From assembly GCA_963693085.1 (NCBI GenBank), contig OY856411.1:1353508050-1353572049 (forward strand): 64,000 bases of DNA. The letters are read 5' to 3'. Under the pieces are notes generated by a model. That model was not told the origin of the DNA and did no database searches. It saw only the letters and a program-made list of their open reading frames with translations. Numbering within the stretch: the first letter of the stretch is position 1; the number at the start of each line of letters is the position of its first letter. Positions 25,198-35,994 of this stretch are shown piece after piece. Both the position numbers and the translations under genes were made by a program. Origin of the DNA: Alisma plantago-aquatica (Eukaryota; Streptophyta; Magnoliopsida; Alismatales; Alismataceae).

Positions 25198-26823
25198 ATG
25201 GCATCAAATTGATAAAAAGAATGGACCAACTAAAGTATCTTCATCCTCCACTAATCCAAGGCATGTTTCCTTTGATCCCACCTCATTCATCTCCTCTCAA
25301 GCACTCAATAGGTATAAGGAGCTTCTTCCTGGAAATCCTTTCCATTTCGAGCATTGTTTGAATCACATCTTGGTTTGATGAAAGAGGTTACTATCATGTT
25401 CAAAGATCAACACCTTAGTGAATATTGTATAGAGATATTGTGCTATACCAATGCTTTTTCTAGCATAAAGTGATCCACGAATTCTATGCTAATATCACGT
25501 CGAACTACACTACCCTTGTGCCACCTCCTGACCAACAAGTGATCCTAACATCCATGATTGTGGGTATCAAGATTACCATCTTTGAGGATTCCTTGAATAC
25601 TTAATTCGATGGTACCAACATCACATATACATGGTTGACCTCCTATCACAAGTATCTTGACCTTCTTGACCCTGAGAAGTTCTACAAAAGTTTTGAACCC
25701 GAGCTTGCCCTACCTGAAATACACAAGTTCCTAAAGAAACTTGATGTTCCATATAGGAAGAAATTTATCCTTCCTTCTTCTTCCCTTGACATCAAGACTC
25801 TCCTCATTGCATGAGTAGTCAACTGTAATACCCACCCAAAGAAAAATCAAACATATATTTTAGTGAACATTGATGTGTTAATGTAATGTCTATTAAACGA
25901 TGTCAAAGTCAAATGGTCCCGTTACATTCTTCACCACGTGACCTATTTTGAATTCAGGAAGAACACCAGTGGAGCCCACGTACCCGGTCCCAAATTGATC
26001 TTTAGTTTTTTTTCTCACCACACTGATAAATCCCTTTTCCATGAGCTTGGTTATAGAGCAAGTAGGAAAGGTGTTTACATCAATGAAACCACTTTCAAGA
26101 AGTCTTTTCACCCTACCTCCTCTACCACACTTGGTGCTTCCACATCCACCCAGGATCCTCCTACTCCTAGGCATGACCATGTCTCATTCTTGGTGTCTAA
26201 TGAAACCGTGATGGGCTACATAATACATAAATAGTCATATAACCTCTAGGCTCAGGAGCAACTTCATCAAGATCTAGTTCAAATCATGTCAAACATGAAG
26301 TTATCCTGCGCCCATCCCTAACCCACCAATAAACCCTACACTGGTACTGACTATGCTTCCTATGCATATAGACAGTTCTACCCGACCCCTCCATCTACTG
26401 CTTTCATTGTACCCCCTTACCTCTAATGGTGGACATGCTCCTGCTATATCTCACCCTCTTGGTCTTTTAATAGGCCCTACCTCTACCTTCCTTTCTAGCT
26501 CTGATTGGGATTATGTACCTAATTATGAGCAAGCAAAGACTCTGCTTGAGTGTGGAATCTCATGGACAGAGAAAAACAACAGATGGCCCAGTCCTTGCTC
26601 CTTCATTCTTGATGCGTAAACCAAGACGGATAAAGAGGATACTAAGGATGATGTTGGTGGTGATGATGATGAGGATGAAGTTGAAGATGGTGGCTCCGAT
26701 GATGATGGAAATGATGGTGAGGCTACACGTGCTACCCTAGATGCATCTTCTTATGGAGATGAAGACTACCAGCAAGATGGAAATGATGATGAGGAAGTTG
26801 ACTTAGATACCCTGGATGTTTAG
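25198..26823 (+). pseudogene. Extra 3' ORF of Sirevirus (plant-transposon-protein-like), decayed
   Basis: Starts at an ATG (25198) that meets a stop after three codons. Translation in shifting frames gives a recognisable pattern: an F-I-S-S-Q-A-x-x-R-Y-K-x-L segment (about 25285-25330), then H-E-F-Y-A-N-I (about 25475-25500), a central helical region to about 25900, and a very acidic D/E-rich tail (26620-26823). This layout resembles the putative plant transposon protein family found 3' of pol in Sireviruses and some Ty3 elements. At least five stops or shifts interrupt it. The family assignment is from remembered pattern, not a search. Confidence 0.65.
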
Positions 26824-27444
26824 TTCTTAGTCTATGGGTTCTCATATGTATATCTTTTATAGACTTTTCTGTAATGAATGTTTGGGCAATGTATCTGAGG
26901 CATACTATCTTCATATCTTTTTGTTTTTGTGTTTTGTAGTTTTCATCTAGAGTGGACGTGTCTATTGTTGTAATCTGATCTTATGTACCTCAACTCTACG
27001 CTTGGCTATATCGTATGAGGTCTAAGTATGTGCTTCCATATTTTGAATATGACTCTAGAATGCATGTTCTCTCTATTTTCTTCTATTTGGTTCTTATGGT
27101 GGTTTCTTGAGAAGTTTGTGTATGTGGATAAGACCTATGTTTCTTAGCTCTTCTACCCCCTACCTTTTTAATATGACAAAGGAGGAGAAGTGATCTCAAT
27201 CATATTCTATTGTGATCCTTTTCTAGTCTTTTCTCGTAAATATCATGTGACGTGTAAAAGGAGACAATATTATATATGTGCTATGGTTACCTTTTTGGAA
27301 AAACTAACCATATAGGAAAAGCTAAGCATGAATTGTGGGGGGAGAAACTACAATTGTTCATTCATGTATCCCCGTACAATTCACAAGGTAAAAGTTTGAT
27401 TTCTAAGTCCTTTTCAATATGTTGAGGGATGGGTTGTCATCGTC
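26824..27444 (+). other. 3' untranslated region with repeated purine tracts
   Basis: Non-coding. Additional purine-tract-like words occur at about 27173-27187 (caaaggaggagaagt) and 27335-27346 (tggggggagaaa), before the functional tract at 27445. Multiple polypurine tracts before the 3' LTR have been described for Sireviruses. Confidence 0.6.
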
Positions 27445-27458
27445 AAAAAGGGGGATAA
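27445..27458 (+). other. Polypurine tract
   Basis: aaaaagggggataa directly before the LTR start TGTTAACC. Serves as plus-strand primer in this family. Confidence 0.85.
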
Positions 27459-28894
27459 TGTTAACCTAAAAGTTATATATTGTCCATATTTTGATGACGA
27501 CTTAGCCATTCCATTCATATGTATCTAATATGTCTATTTGAGATTGATTTCAGGGATTAGGTGCAAGAAAAGGATCAATTCAATCAAGTTCCAACTTGAT
27601 CTAATAATATCCAAAGTCAATACAAATACACTTTTATAGAATATTCCCTAAATGGTTTAGGGCAATTTTTATAATCATTTGTATTCATGTTATGACTTGT
27701 AATAAAGATGAGAAAAAATTAGGAGCACTTAATTTGAATGTCTAACTATTTTAATGACATTTTTCAAAATGCATCACACATTGTGTGATCAGTCGATTTT
27801 GCCTCTCAAAAGCTCGAATGACGCCTAGGATGGGTTTTGGAAATGTCTAGATTCAAATGAGTTTATCTCAGGATAAACTCACCTGGCCCTCTACATAAAC
27901 AAACTGATTTTAATCCATCGGTCAAGTTTTTCCGAGGATAAACTCAGTCGGCAAATCAAAATTAACTTGTCATATAGTGCTATCAGTCGAGCTACCTTTA
28001 TGCAAAACAAGTGTTTCTAGCCTTAGAGTGTTGCAAACATCAAAAATATATCCATTGTGACACCCAAATGACTAGAATGTGTTCCCAAGTTCTCCTAGTG
28101 GCTAATGGATAACCTCAATGATAAATATAGACCCTTGGACTTCATTCCAAATTTTCTCCTTAATGCTACTCATGTTCCAAGCTATAGTTGGGTGATTTTG
28201 TCTACATAGAGCCCACTTCTCTCACTTACTTACTAATCAAAATGTCCATATGAGTGAGATAGGCATTTTTGAGAGAGCTACTTCATTGTAATCCTTGTGA
28301 AGCTCTCAACCTTCTCTTTTTCCAACTCCTTTCTTAAAAAAAAGTTTGTGAAAGCTTCTCCAAGTTGAAGGAGAAGGTGAAGGCTGAAGATCCTTGAGAA
28401 GAATAGGCAATTCCTTAAAGGCATAAGACTTATTGCAAGAAGGAGAGCTCCTTGGTGAAGGTTTCCAAGTCCTTGCAAAAGTGGGTAAGCCCTTGTAGAG
28501 GTAGAAGACTCTTACTTGAAGGATAGGTAAGACCTTGTAAGGTTTATTGGATCATTTTGATCCTTAAAAAGGAAGGCTAGGTATTCTTATCCTACAAAAA
28601 GAAGGTCCTATTGAATGTCTTATAAATGAATGTAAGTATACAATGGTTGTAAAACCTAGGGCTTGACCTCTTTAGGTAGTGGACTGACGTACTTCTAGTT
28701 TGGAGTATGGAACCACTCTACATAGCTTGTTCTTGATCTCATTCAATCTCTCTCATCCTTTCTATGTATGATTAGTTGTGCATCAAATTCCATATTAACA
28801 ATAGTTTCTCTTGAAGTAACTTGAATGTCTAAATAATCTTGTTTAAGTGGTTTTTAGCTCTATTCACCCCCTCTAGAGCTCTTTTGATCCAACA
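27459..28894 (+). repeat. 3' LTR of Sirevirus relic, 1.44 kb
   Basis: Begins TGTTAACCTAAAAG and ends in the Sirevirus-like ctattcaccccctctagagc...ccaaca. The U3 holds CAGTCGA/CAGTCGG words (about 27790-27990) and a near-perfect inverted repeat, gagtttatc/ggataaactc, at 27859-27880. A TATA-like cttataaatg lies near 28618. The right target-site copy should start at 28895 (tgttg); the left copy is outside the window. Confidence 0.88.
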
Positions 28895-28989
28895 TGTTGT
28901 GTATGCTTGTACAAGTGGGTGTTACATTTTGCCACCTATGTGACCTTGTCTCCTATGAACCCTGAACAAACAATGTAGGAGGTAGGAAT

Positions 28990-28994
28990 CAATC
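28990..28994. other. Target site duplication, left copy (CAATC)
   Basis: CAATC directly before the LTR edge tgaaaaac at 28995. The matching copy is at 34047-34051. Removing the element restores gtaggaatcaatcaactatt. Confidence 0.85.
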
Positions 28995-29734
28995 TGAAAA
29001 ACTACTAGAGGGGGGGTGAATAGAGTTTTTGAATTATTTTAACAATTAATTGAATTCAAACAACCAAAATTGAAATTGGAAGAAAGAGACAGGTGTTTAG
29101 AGTGGTTCCAACTATAGCAAATACTATAGTTGTCAGTCCACTACCCAGTTGCTTACCCAACCGGGATTTGAAAGTATTTATTTTATTACCTCTTGAGGAT
29201 TTATACAAAATACAATACTTTCCTTTACACCCTTTGAACAGCCTTCACTTGAAGTAGGTGCACCAACTTTGAGGTAGCCTTCTTTGAAGTAACTCCAAGC
29301 TCCCCCTTGAAGTAGCCTTCCTCTCTAGAAGTAACCTCCCGTTGCACCAGCCTTCTGAAGTAGCTCAAAGTCTCCTTCTTCGCCAAGAAGATCTTCACCC
29401 TCTCCAATCCGCAGCCTCCAACCTAGGAGTAGCAAGGAGAGTACAAACAATAATAGGGAACAAGAAAGAAAAAGGAAATTACAACTTATCCTTTGTAGCC
29501 CAAGGCTTGATATGCCTAGATCAAGCGTATAGATCTCCTAACCAAGTGTGTGGACTTGTGATTGCAGTGGGTAGGAGATACTAGCCTATAGGACACGAAT
29601 TATGAGCTAAGAAATGAAATGGACAATTGTCACAATGCTCAAATTGCTCACAAACAGATTGCTCAAGGTATGCTTAAGGATTTCTCAAGTGTAGCAAGTG
29701 TATCTTAGGTGAGTTTAGGTGTCCTAAGGCATGT

Positions 29735-29746
29735 CCTATTTATAGG
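29735..29746 (-). promoter_or_regulatory. LTR TATA box
   Basis: Minus strand CCTATAAATAGG, the same palindromic core as in the Athila-like LTR. The palindromic motif array starts about 135 bases upstream. Confidence 0.7.
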
Positions 29747-29881
29747 AATGACCTACAAGTGCTTAAGGACATTCTAGACACTTTCTAGGGGGTTCTTAGT
29801 GCTCAACTAGCCGTTATGTGTCCACTAATTGCATTTGCAACGACTAGTTAATTGACCCTGAAAAGTGCAGACAGAACTTTT

Positions 29882-30110
29882 CTCGATCGACAATTTGTCA
29901 ACCGAGAGTCCTTCTCGGTCGAAGATTTTTCGACCGAGGGACCTCCTGGAGCAAGTGCTTACAACGTTCATTTCCAACTCCCAACCACTTTGTCTGCTGG
30001 GTCTAACGGCTAGTAGGGTCTATTTTTGATCGAAGATTTTGTCGACCGAGAGTTTCTCGGTCGAAGATTTGTCGACCGATATTTTCTCGATCGACGATTT
30101 GTCGACTGAG
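29882..30110. repeat. Palindromic CTCGGTCGA...TCGACCGAG array in U3
   Basis: Five units of about 25 bases (near 29882-29907, 29914-29938, 30027-30050, 30056-30080 and 30086-30110). Each has arms TCGGTCGA/TCGACCGA around an 8-9 base spacer such as agatttgt. Palindromic repeats in the LTR are a known Sirevirus trait; this word is the local version. Confidence 0.85.
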
Positions 30111-30461
30111 AATATTACTGACTCAATGTATACATTTACTAAGTGTGTGTATCAATGTGCAATTGTGATACTATCTTGGGGAATGGCCTATCTAAGTGTT
30201 GTGAGTGGATAGGGAAGATCTAAACGCTTGATTTACATGATATCTAATTACTTGTACATTATATACTTGTACAAGCATTTACATTTGATTACAATCATGA
30301 AAATAAAGCGATTTTATCAAATTGTTTCTTCCAAGTCTTTGTTATCCACCACCTTATATGCTTGTTCCTGAAATACTCAAATAGCACGTTAAAACCACAA
30401 GAATGAAATGTTTGTCATTATCAAAACAAAAGGGATTATGCTAATGTCAATTTAGCCAACA

Positions 30462-31152
30462 ATCTCCCCCTTTTTGAAGATGACAAACATTTCCTAAATA
30501 TAAAATAAGGAAATATAAATCATGTGAGTTTCATACCTGAAGATTACCTTTTGTAGCCATTCTTGTTTTGCAAGTGGATGTTGGCCGAGATATTATGAAA
30601 CTCATATTTTTATTTTATGTTTTTGATTTTATATTATTTCTCCCCCTTTGTCATTTCAAAAAGATATCCAATATAATAGATTTTATTTCTCCCCCTTAAT
30701 TTTATGCTATGCTCCCCCTTAAAGAGATATTCAATTAGAAAACAAGGGATTAAAGAAAAGCAATGATTGTTAAATTTAGCCATAATTTATTTCTCACTCA
30801 TTTGCAATGTATGTTAAGCCTTGAAATGATATGAGTTCCTTTTAGGTTCATGGCATTTGTGTATTGATTTCTCATCCATTTTACAAGGGATGTTAAGCCC
30901 TAAACATGAAATGAGAATTCTTTAATCTTAGAGTACATAAAAATTTCTCTAGCCAAATGCACGGGATGTTAACCCCTAATTTGTCTAGAGAATTCCTTTA
31001 AGAACAAGATATATCATTTTATGAAATTTGTTGATTTCTTCATAACCAAGAGTAAAAATACTAAGGTCATAATAGGCTTCAAATGATGTTTACAATATTT
31101 TTGTACGGTTCTTAATCAAATAATCAAATTTGTTTTTATGAGCTCCCCCTTA
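30462..31152 (-). repeat. Multiple polypurine tracts
   Basis: Five copies of AAGGGGGAG on the minus strand: about 30462-30476 (next to the LTR), 30639-30649, 30688-30697, 30711-30722 and 31142-31152. Between them are three diverged copies of a tgttaagccc-containing block (about 30790-31000). Arrays of purine tracts upstream of the 3' LTR are known in Sireviruses. Confidence 0.8.
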
Positions 31153-32682
31153 ATCTTACAATTTAAGGCTTCTAAGGTCACAAATGATTTTAAATTTTGA
31201 TTTTGACCTTTATCAAACGTATACTTAGATTAAGTACAATAAAATGATGTCAATATAAGCATTTTGTCAAAGATTATTTTAGGTCGCCCTTGACTACGAC
31301 CATAGCGCCCCTTGGTCAATTTTAATTTCAACCAAGAGGCAAATTCTGCAGATTTCCAATTTAAACATTCATATGTGAAGTATAATTTCTGCAGATAGCT
31401 TTAAATAAATATCTATTTGAAGCATATTAAGATATACCTATTATGAAGACTTAATATGGGCATCATAGTGAAGTCTTTGTCCTTGATTTTTCTAGAACGC
31501 ATGTTTTACATTCATTGTGAATGATGTTTTCATAAGCTTTGCTATGGGTACATATTAAATCACATTTCTTCTTATACCCTTATTTTCATATTAATCATAA
31601 GATTCTTTAGAGACATATATTTTGAAAGCAAGATTAATATCTTAAAGTCAATATTTTTGCTTTTGATTTCTTAGAACAAACAAATAGATAAAAACATTAA
31701 TATTTTTTTTCTAAGAGGCACCGTTTGGCTTGTCATAGCAACATCATTATTTTATCACAAGCTATGTCCACAATCATTGTTTATTATGTCAAGATGCTTT
31801 TATGCTAATGGCATTTTCAATTTATCTGAATCACAATGATCAAGAATAATATCCATTCATGGTTTGTATATATGAATCAAAGATTATTTTAGACAAACCA
31901 ATGAAACATAATGATCATGATGAAGCATATCCATGGTGTAATGATAGAACAATTGAAGCATATACAATGATCAACATATAAATGCAATAATTATGATCAT
32001 TTAAAACAAATTTCAATACACACATGGTTCATGTATAGATATTCCAAGGGTTACCATGAAAATAGTAATTTTCCCTTAACTTAAATCAAATATGATTCAT
32101 AGATAAAAATGATCTCATATAAGTGTTCCAAAGATGATTTCCATAATTTGTGCATGTAAAACAATTATTAACAGCAAATAGATAGCACATTGATCCTTTG
32201 TAGAATTATTCAGCAGACTTATTTCAGACTGACATCAGTAACCTGCTCGGTCGATGATTTCTCGACCGACTGACTGCTCGGTCGAAGATTTCTCGACCGA
32301 CTGACTGCTCGGTCGAAGATTTCTCGACCGATCAGGTTTCTGTATTGTTTTCAGAACTATTTTCAGTAATTGTTTATAAGTAAATCATGAATGGTTATTT
32401 ACTCAATTAAACAATTTGAAGACTCAGTTTAGTTGAGATAGACTTTATGAACATCAAAGGAACTTTTAGATCAAATCCCAACTAATTGTATCCAAATCTT
32501 TATTAACAATTTAGCTATGAGTAAGGCAAAATTTTATTTTTGCAATTTGAAAGATTTTGTATATATCCAAGTTAGATGTTTAAAAACTTGAATTAATTTA
32601 TTATCCCATTATGTTGAGTTGAGATAGACATAGAAATATGCAACTAAGGTCCTTGGTCATATCTCAACTTAATTCCGTTCAT
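31153..32682. other. Non-coding internal region of Sirevirus derivative
   Basis: AT-rich, no ORF, no trace of integrase or RT that I can read. It includes a 31 bp tandem array at 32246-32331 with three units of CTCGGTCGAAGATTTCTCGA plus CCGA. That is the same palindrome as in this element's U3, although here it is outside the LTR. Confidence 0.65.
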
Positions 32683-33597
32683 TTAGTTTGGAGGTTTTGG
32701 AACCCATACCAACTCAACATCCTTTTTCTTGTATGGGCATGAAAAGGAGTAATGTCCAAGACGTAAGCAATAATGGCAACATATAGAATCAACCTCAAGT
32801 ATCTTTCTATGTTTTTGTTCTAGGTTGTTCTTTGGTACATATGTATATTTGCCTCTAGGTACATACATGGATTGACTCTCTAGTGCGTGTGTCCTTCTCC
32901 AACTAGGTTTTTGATGAGATTTTCCTTTAGGCTTATAACCTAGTCCTCTCCTTCCAATTTTACGATAAGGATCACTTAAGATTTTATCGAGAATATCATT
33001 GTTACTCAAGCTACTGATTTCTTGTTGTAACTTAACAATTTCATCCATTCTCTTCTTGATATCCATCTTCACTTGATCTAGATTTGATATTAAAGAATCT
33101 CTTTCTTTCACAATAATATCATAATCTAGATGTGTACACAAAATAGGTTGTTTTTGAAGATCATTTACTTGAGTTTGCAAATTTAACTTTTCTAGGGAAA
33201 GAAGATTGCAATTTGCTTCTACAGATTTTAGCTTAATATCATGATCTTCAATAACCTTTTTGAGATCTTCATTTTCAGATGTAAGAGCAAGAAGTCTAGC
33301 ATTCAACTCATCATTTGTTTTATTAGATTTCTTTAATTTTTTCTTGCACTCAATATACTTATTATGTGTTTCTTCAAGACTAGAAATTAGCTCTTCTTTT
33401 GATAAATCAAGAAGGCTTACCTCTTCTTCTTCTTCATTGGTTGTAGCAATGAGACAATTTTTGTGGACCTCTTTCTTCTTTTCTCTCCAAGGACAACCGA
33501 TTGTTGTGTGGCTTGTTCCTAAACACCAATTGCATCTTGTTGAAGGTTGGTCCAAGTTGCTCCTTTGCTTGCGGTTGTAGTTACCACCACCCTTCAT
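32683..33597 (-). CDS. Gag-like protein fragment of Sirevirus derivative (two zinc knuckles)
   Basis: An intact 304-residue ORF starting only 33 bases from the primer site. Residues 22-35 form a CX2CX4HX4C knuckle. Residues about 50-200 are K/E/L-rich with heptad character, a likely coiled coil. A basic stretch follows (about 215-260), and a second CX2CX4HX4C knuckle lies near residues 272-286, ending in a V-W-V-P-K-P tail. This matches the C-terminal half of Sirevirus Gag, where a coiled-coil region follows the knuckle. The N-terminal capsid-like region and all of pol are missing. Being open while pol is gone suggests either a young deletion or selection on the ORF. Role inferred: RNA-binding capsid component working in trans. 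Confidence 0.8.
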   Translation of the reverse strand: MKGGGNYNRKQRSNLDQPSTRCNWCLGTSHTTIGCPWREKKKEVHKNCLIATTNEEEEEVSLLDLSKEELISSLEETHNKYIECKKKLKKSNKTNDELNARLLALTSENEDLKKVIEDHDIKLKSVEANCNLLSLEKLNLQTQVNDLQKQPILCTHLDYDIIVKERDSLISNLDQVKMDIKKRMDEIVKLQQEISSLSNNDILDKILSDPYRKIGRRGLGYKPKGKSHQKPSWRRTHALESQSMYVPRGKYTYVPKNNLEQKHRKILEVDSICCHYCLRLGHYSFSCPYKKKDVELVWVPKPPN

Positions 33598-33630
33598 TCT
33601 TCAAGACCTGGTTAGGGTTCCTTGAAGCCT

Positions 33631-33642
33631 GCTCTGATACCA
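33631..33642 (-). other. Primer binding site, tRNA-iMet
   Basis: Minus strand TGGTATCAGAGC, separated by two bases (AT) from the U5 edge at 33645. Confirms the minus orientation and fixes the 5' LTR edge. Confidence 0.95.
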
Positions 33643-33644
33643 AT

Positions 33645-34046
33645 TGAAAAACTACTAGAGGGGGGGGGGTGAATAGAGTTTTTGAATTATTTTAACAATT
33701 AATTGAATTCAAACAACCACAATTGAAATTGGAAGAAAGAGACAGGTGTTTAGAGTGGTTCCAACTATAGCAAATACTATAGTTGTCAGTCCACTACCCA
33801 GTTGCTTACCCAACCGGGATTTGAAAGTATTTATTTTATTACCTCTCGAGAGGTAATAAAATAAATACTTTCAAATCCCGGTTGGGTAAGCAACTGGGTA
33901 GTGGACTGACAACTATAGTATTTGCTATAGTTGGAACCACTCTAAACACCTGTCTCTTTCTTCCAATTTCAATTGTGGTTGTTTGAATTCAATAAATTGC
34001 TAAATAATTCAAAAACTCTATTCACCCCCCCTCTAGTAGTTTTTCA
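33645..34046. repeat. 402 bp spacerless palindrome of two inverted U5 ends
   Basis: Left arm 33645-33847, right arm 33848-34046, centre acctctc|gagaggt with CTCGAG in the middle. The arms differ by two substitutions, one single-base gap and a G/C run of 10 versus 7. Each arm is the last 200 bases of the LTR (U5) found complete at 28995-29195. Both arms share a C (caaccacaatt) where the 3' LTR has an A, so they derive from one another. As RNA the whole block would fold into a near-perfect hairpin. Confidence 0.95.
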
Positions 34047-34051
34047 CAATC
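34047..34051. other. Target site duplication, right copy (CAATC)
   Basis: CAATC directly after the inverted U5 edge (gtttttca) at 34046; identical to 28990-28994. Confidence 0.85.
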
Positions 34052-35994
34052 AACTATTCCCTTTTGTTGCTTATTCAATTACTTTGTTGGTTGCCTTGTT
34101 TGTATAATTCACATTGTTCATTCTGTAATGGCAACACCCTTCATATAATATAAAAATGATTTCTACCTAATCAATGAGCATAGCACTATATTGCGTGTGC
34201 AATAAGACTGTAAGAAATCGTGTCTCCGCCATGAGAAGAATCCTAACATCACTTCTTTGTCTCTATATCCACACAATCCCCCTAGGTACATATTGTCTAG
34301 CAATCAATGCTTAGACATGTAGTGTACCTTTAATGACATGTGCCACCATTGTTTCCTACACTAGGTCAATCATACATTCATAAAAAAAACTTTATCTTCA
34401 ATCGATGTTGTACAGAATCTAGCTCACTTGTATGCTATTTAATTTGGTCCTCCTATAGGTAGGAGGCAGTACTTGAATCATCCAATTACATGGTATTATT
34501 TTTTGAATTGTTTAAAAATGTTGTTTCATACTTTTCTTCTAAAGGTCATCTTTGGGCTTTGAGTTCTAGATCTCACCCGGTTAATAATGAATGAGCTCCT
34601 TTCTTGTTTTTTATACTGCTGGAATAAACTTGGAACTTGTTACTAGTTGTTAATTTTTCTTTTGTTTCTCATATCGAAGATGTTGATTCCATGTAGTTTA
34701 TAAATAGTGGTGTTATATGTTGACCAACACTAATTTCGGATCAAAATTTATACATATAATTGCAAATAAGATTTGTATTTTGTAGACTTAGATTTGCACA
34801 TAAAGTTCAAGACATGTAAATATGAGAAGACAAGCATGATATAATAAATTATGCAGTTGAGTCATTTTCTGCTTCCGAAGAAATTTCTGTGAACGACCTA
34901 GTTAAACTCTCGCTATATATAGTATGTGTAAGAATATTTAAAATTAAGCTAAAGATTAAAAAAGGTCTGGGAGATGCTATTGAGAGGAATGGCATGCGGC
35001 AATTTGAGGTATTATAGAAATGCATACAATTATTGGTCTCATCTAATGTAAAACTGTTCAAAATCCTGGAAATCTAGTATTTATAGTTATAGATAATGAA
35101 TTTACCATTTTCATGAGGCACACATTAGCATCTTAATAAGATTGATGTTCTTAACTCTTTGTGCAAAGACATATGTCTGGGTGTATTTGTACAATTGTAA
35201 ACTAGATTATCTCATTATATGAGAATGGTTGTTCCATGAAATTTGTTCAAAACATGTGCAACGACTGTAATTTTATTCATTAGTAAACTACAAATTGAAA
35301 TGGGTGGTTGGTTCCAATCAATTTGAGTTAAAACGAGTTATATTTTTATGAATAGATATATGTCCAGATTCGTCAGTGTTTGTGTTGATTTGACTGAAGG
35401 GTCCTATTCAGCACCCTTTTCTACAGAGATAGGGTGGATTACCCAATATCAATGGTTGAACCATAACAAAAGGCTTTGCCTGTCCACTGTGCTGCAGATT
35501 GAACGGGTACAACTATAGAAACTGGCCCTCTTTCCAGAAGTATTGATACCTAATAGCAGTACTATTGCAGAAACGTTTATAGGGATCGGATCAGTCAAAT
35601 ATACTGGTGGTATAATACATGTAGAGAAACACACATCGCGATCAAGATGCTAAAAGCAAATGGGTCTTTTGGTGTTATTCAATGTATAGTTGCAGTCCAA
35701 ATGGTACTGTGTAGGCTGAAGATGTTTGATATTGTTTAGAGACTAAGGTATCAAGCCGATGACAAAGATTGATGATATATAAAAATATCAAGCCAATGCT
35801 GTTACCGGATCGTAAACAGTGTAAACGCGAGTCAGATGCATAAAAAAAAAATCATCGTTTATATATAGCTCAAGATATACCAAACCAAGTACAGCTGCCC
35901 GACAATGCTTACGAAAAAAAGAAAAAAATAATGGTTCAGATAGCAAAAGAACTCTATGTTAACTAGAACGGACTGTCATGCCTAAGATGACTGT
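34052..35994. other. Intergenic DNA, no supported gene
   Basis: AT-rich sequence with only short ORFs on either strand and no element ends that I can define. It is downstream of the host gene and should hold its 3' untranslated region, but no clear polyadenylation signal stands out. Confidence 0.5.

Larger units (their letters stand above)
19503..28894 (+). mobile_element. Sirevirus (SIRE/Maximus-type Copia) relic, 5' part outside window
   Basis: Plus-strand order: gag, protease, integrase, RT-RNase H (19503-24473), an extra 3' ORF (25198-26823), repeated purine tracts, and the 3' LTR (27459-28894). Copia order (integrase before RT), the coiled-coil gag extension, the additional 3' ORF and multiple purine tracts are Sirevirus traits. 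Stops and frameshifts are everywhere, so it is an old copy. The Athila-like element interrupts its gag at 19502/19503, and its 5' LTR lies off the left edge. Confidence 0.88.
28995..30461 (-). repeat. 3' LTR of Sirevirus derivative, 1.47 kb
   Basis: On the minus strand starts TGTTGGCTAAATTG (30461) and ends CTCTATTCACCCCCCTCTAG...TTTTTCA (28995). The TATA region is at 29735-29746, so U3 is about 0.7 kb. U3 carries five CTCGGTCGA...TCGACCGAG palindromic units. The small inverted word cctcttgagg at 29189-29198 marks the point equivalent to the palindrome centre in the aberrant right end. Confidence 0.92.
28995..34046 (-). mobile_element. Non-autonomous Sirevirus derivative with double-U5 palindromic end
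   Basis: Minus-strand element: a complete 3' LTR (28995-30461), multiple purine tracts, a non-coding internal part, one intact gag-like ORF (32683-33597), a tRNA-iMet primer site (33631-33642) and then, instead of a full 5' LTR, 203 bases of U5 followed directly by an inverted copy of the same segment. Both outer edges therefore end in the same U5 terminus (tgaaaaac / gtttttca), and both are flanked by CAATC. Pol is absent. See the finding on this structure. Confidence 0.85.

Noticed and set aside
33645..34046. Palindrome as an assembly artefact
   Set aside because: The arms differ at several positions, the right arm stops exactly at the LTR edge and a matching CAATC follows; an artefact would be perfect and would not recreate a target duplication. 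Long-read confirmation is still desirable.
35449..35634. 61-codon minus-strand ORF downstream of the host gene
   Set aside because: No splice sites linking it to the gene, whose last exon already ends in a stop at 35995.
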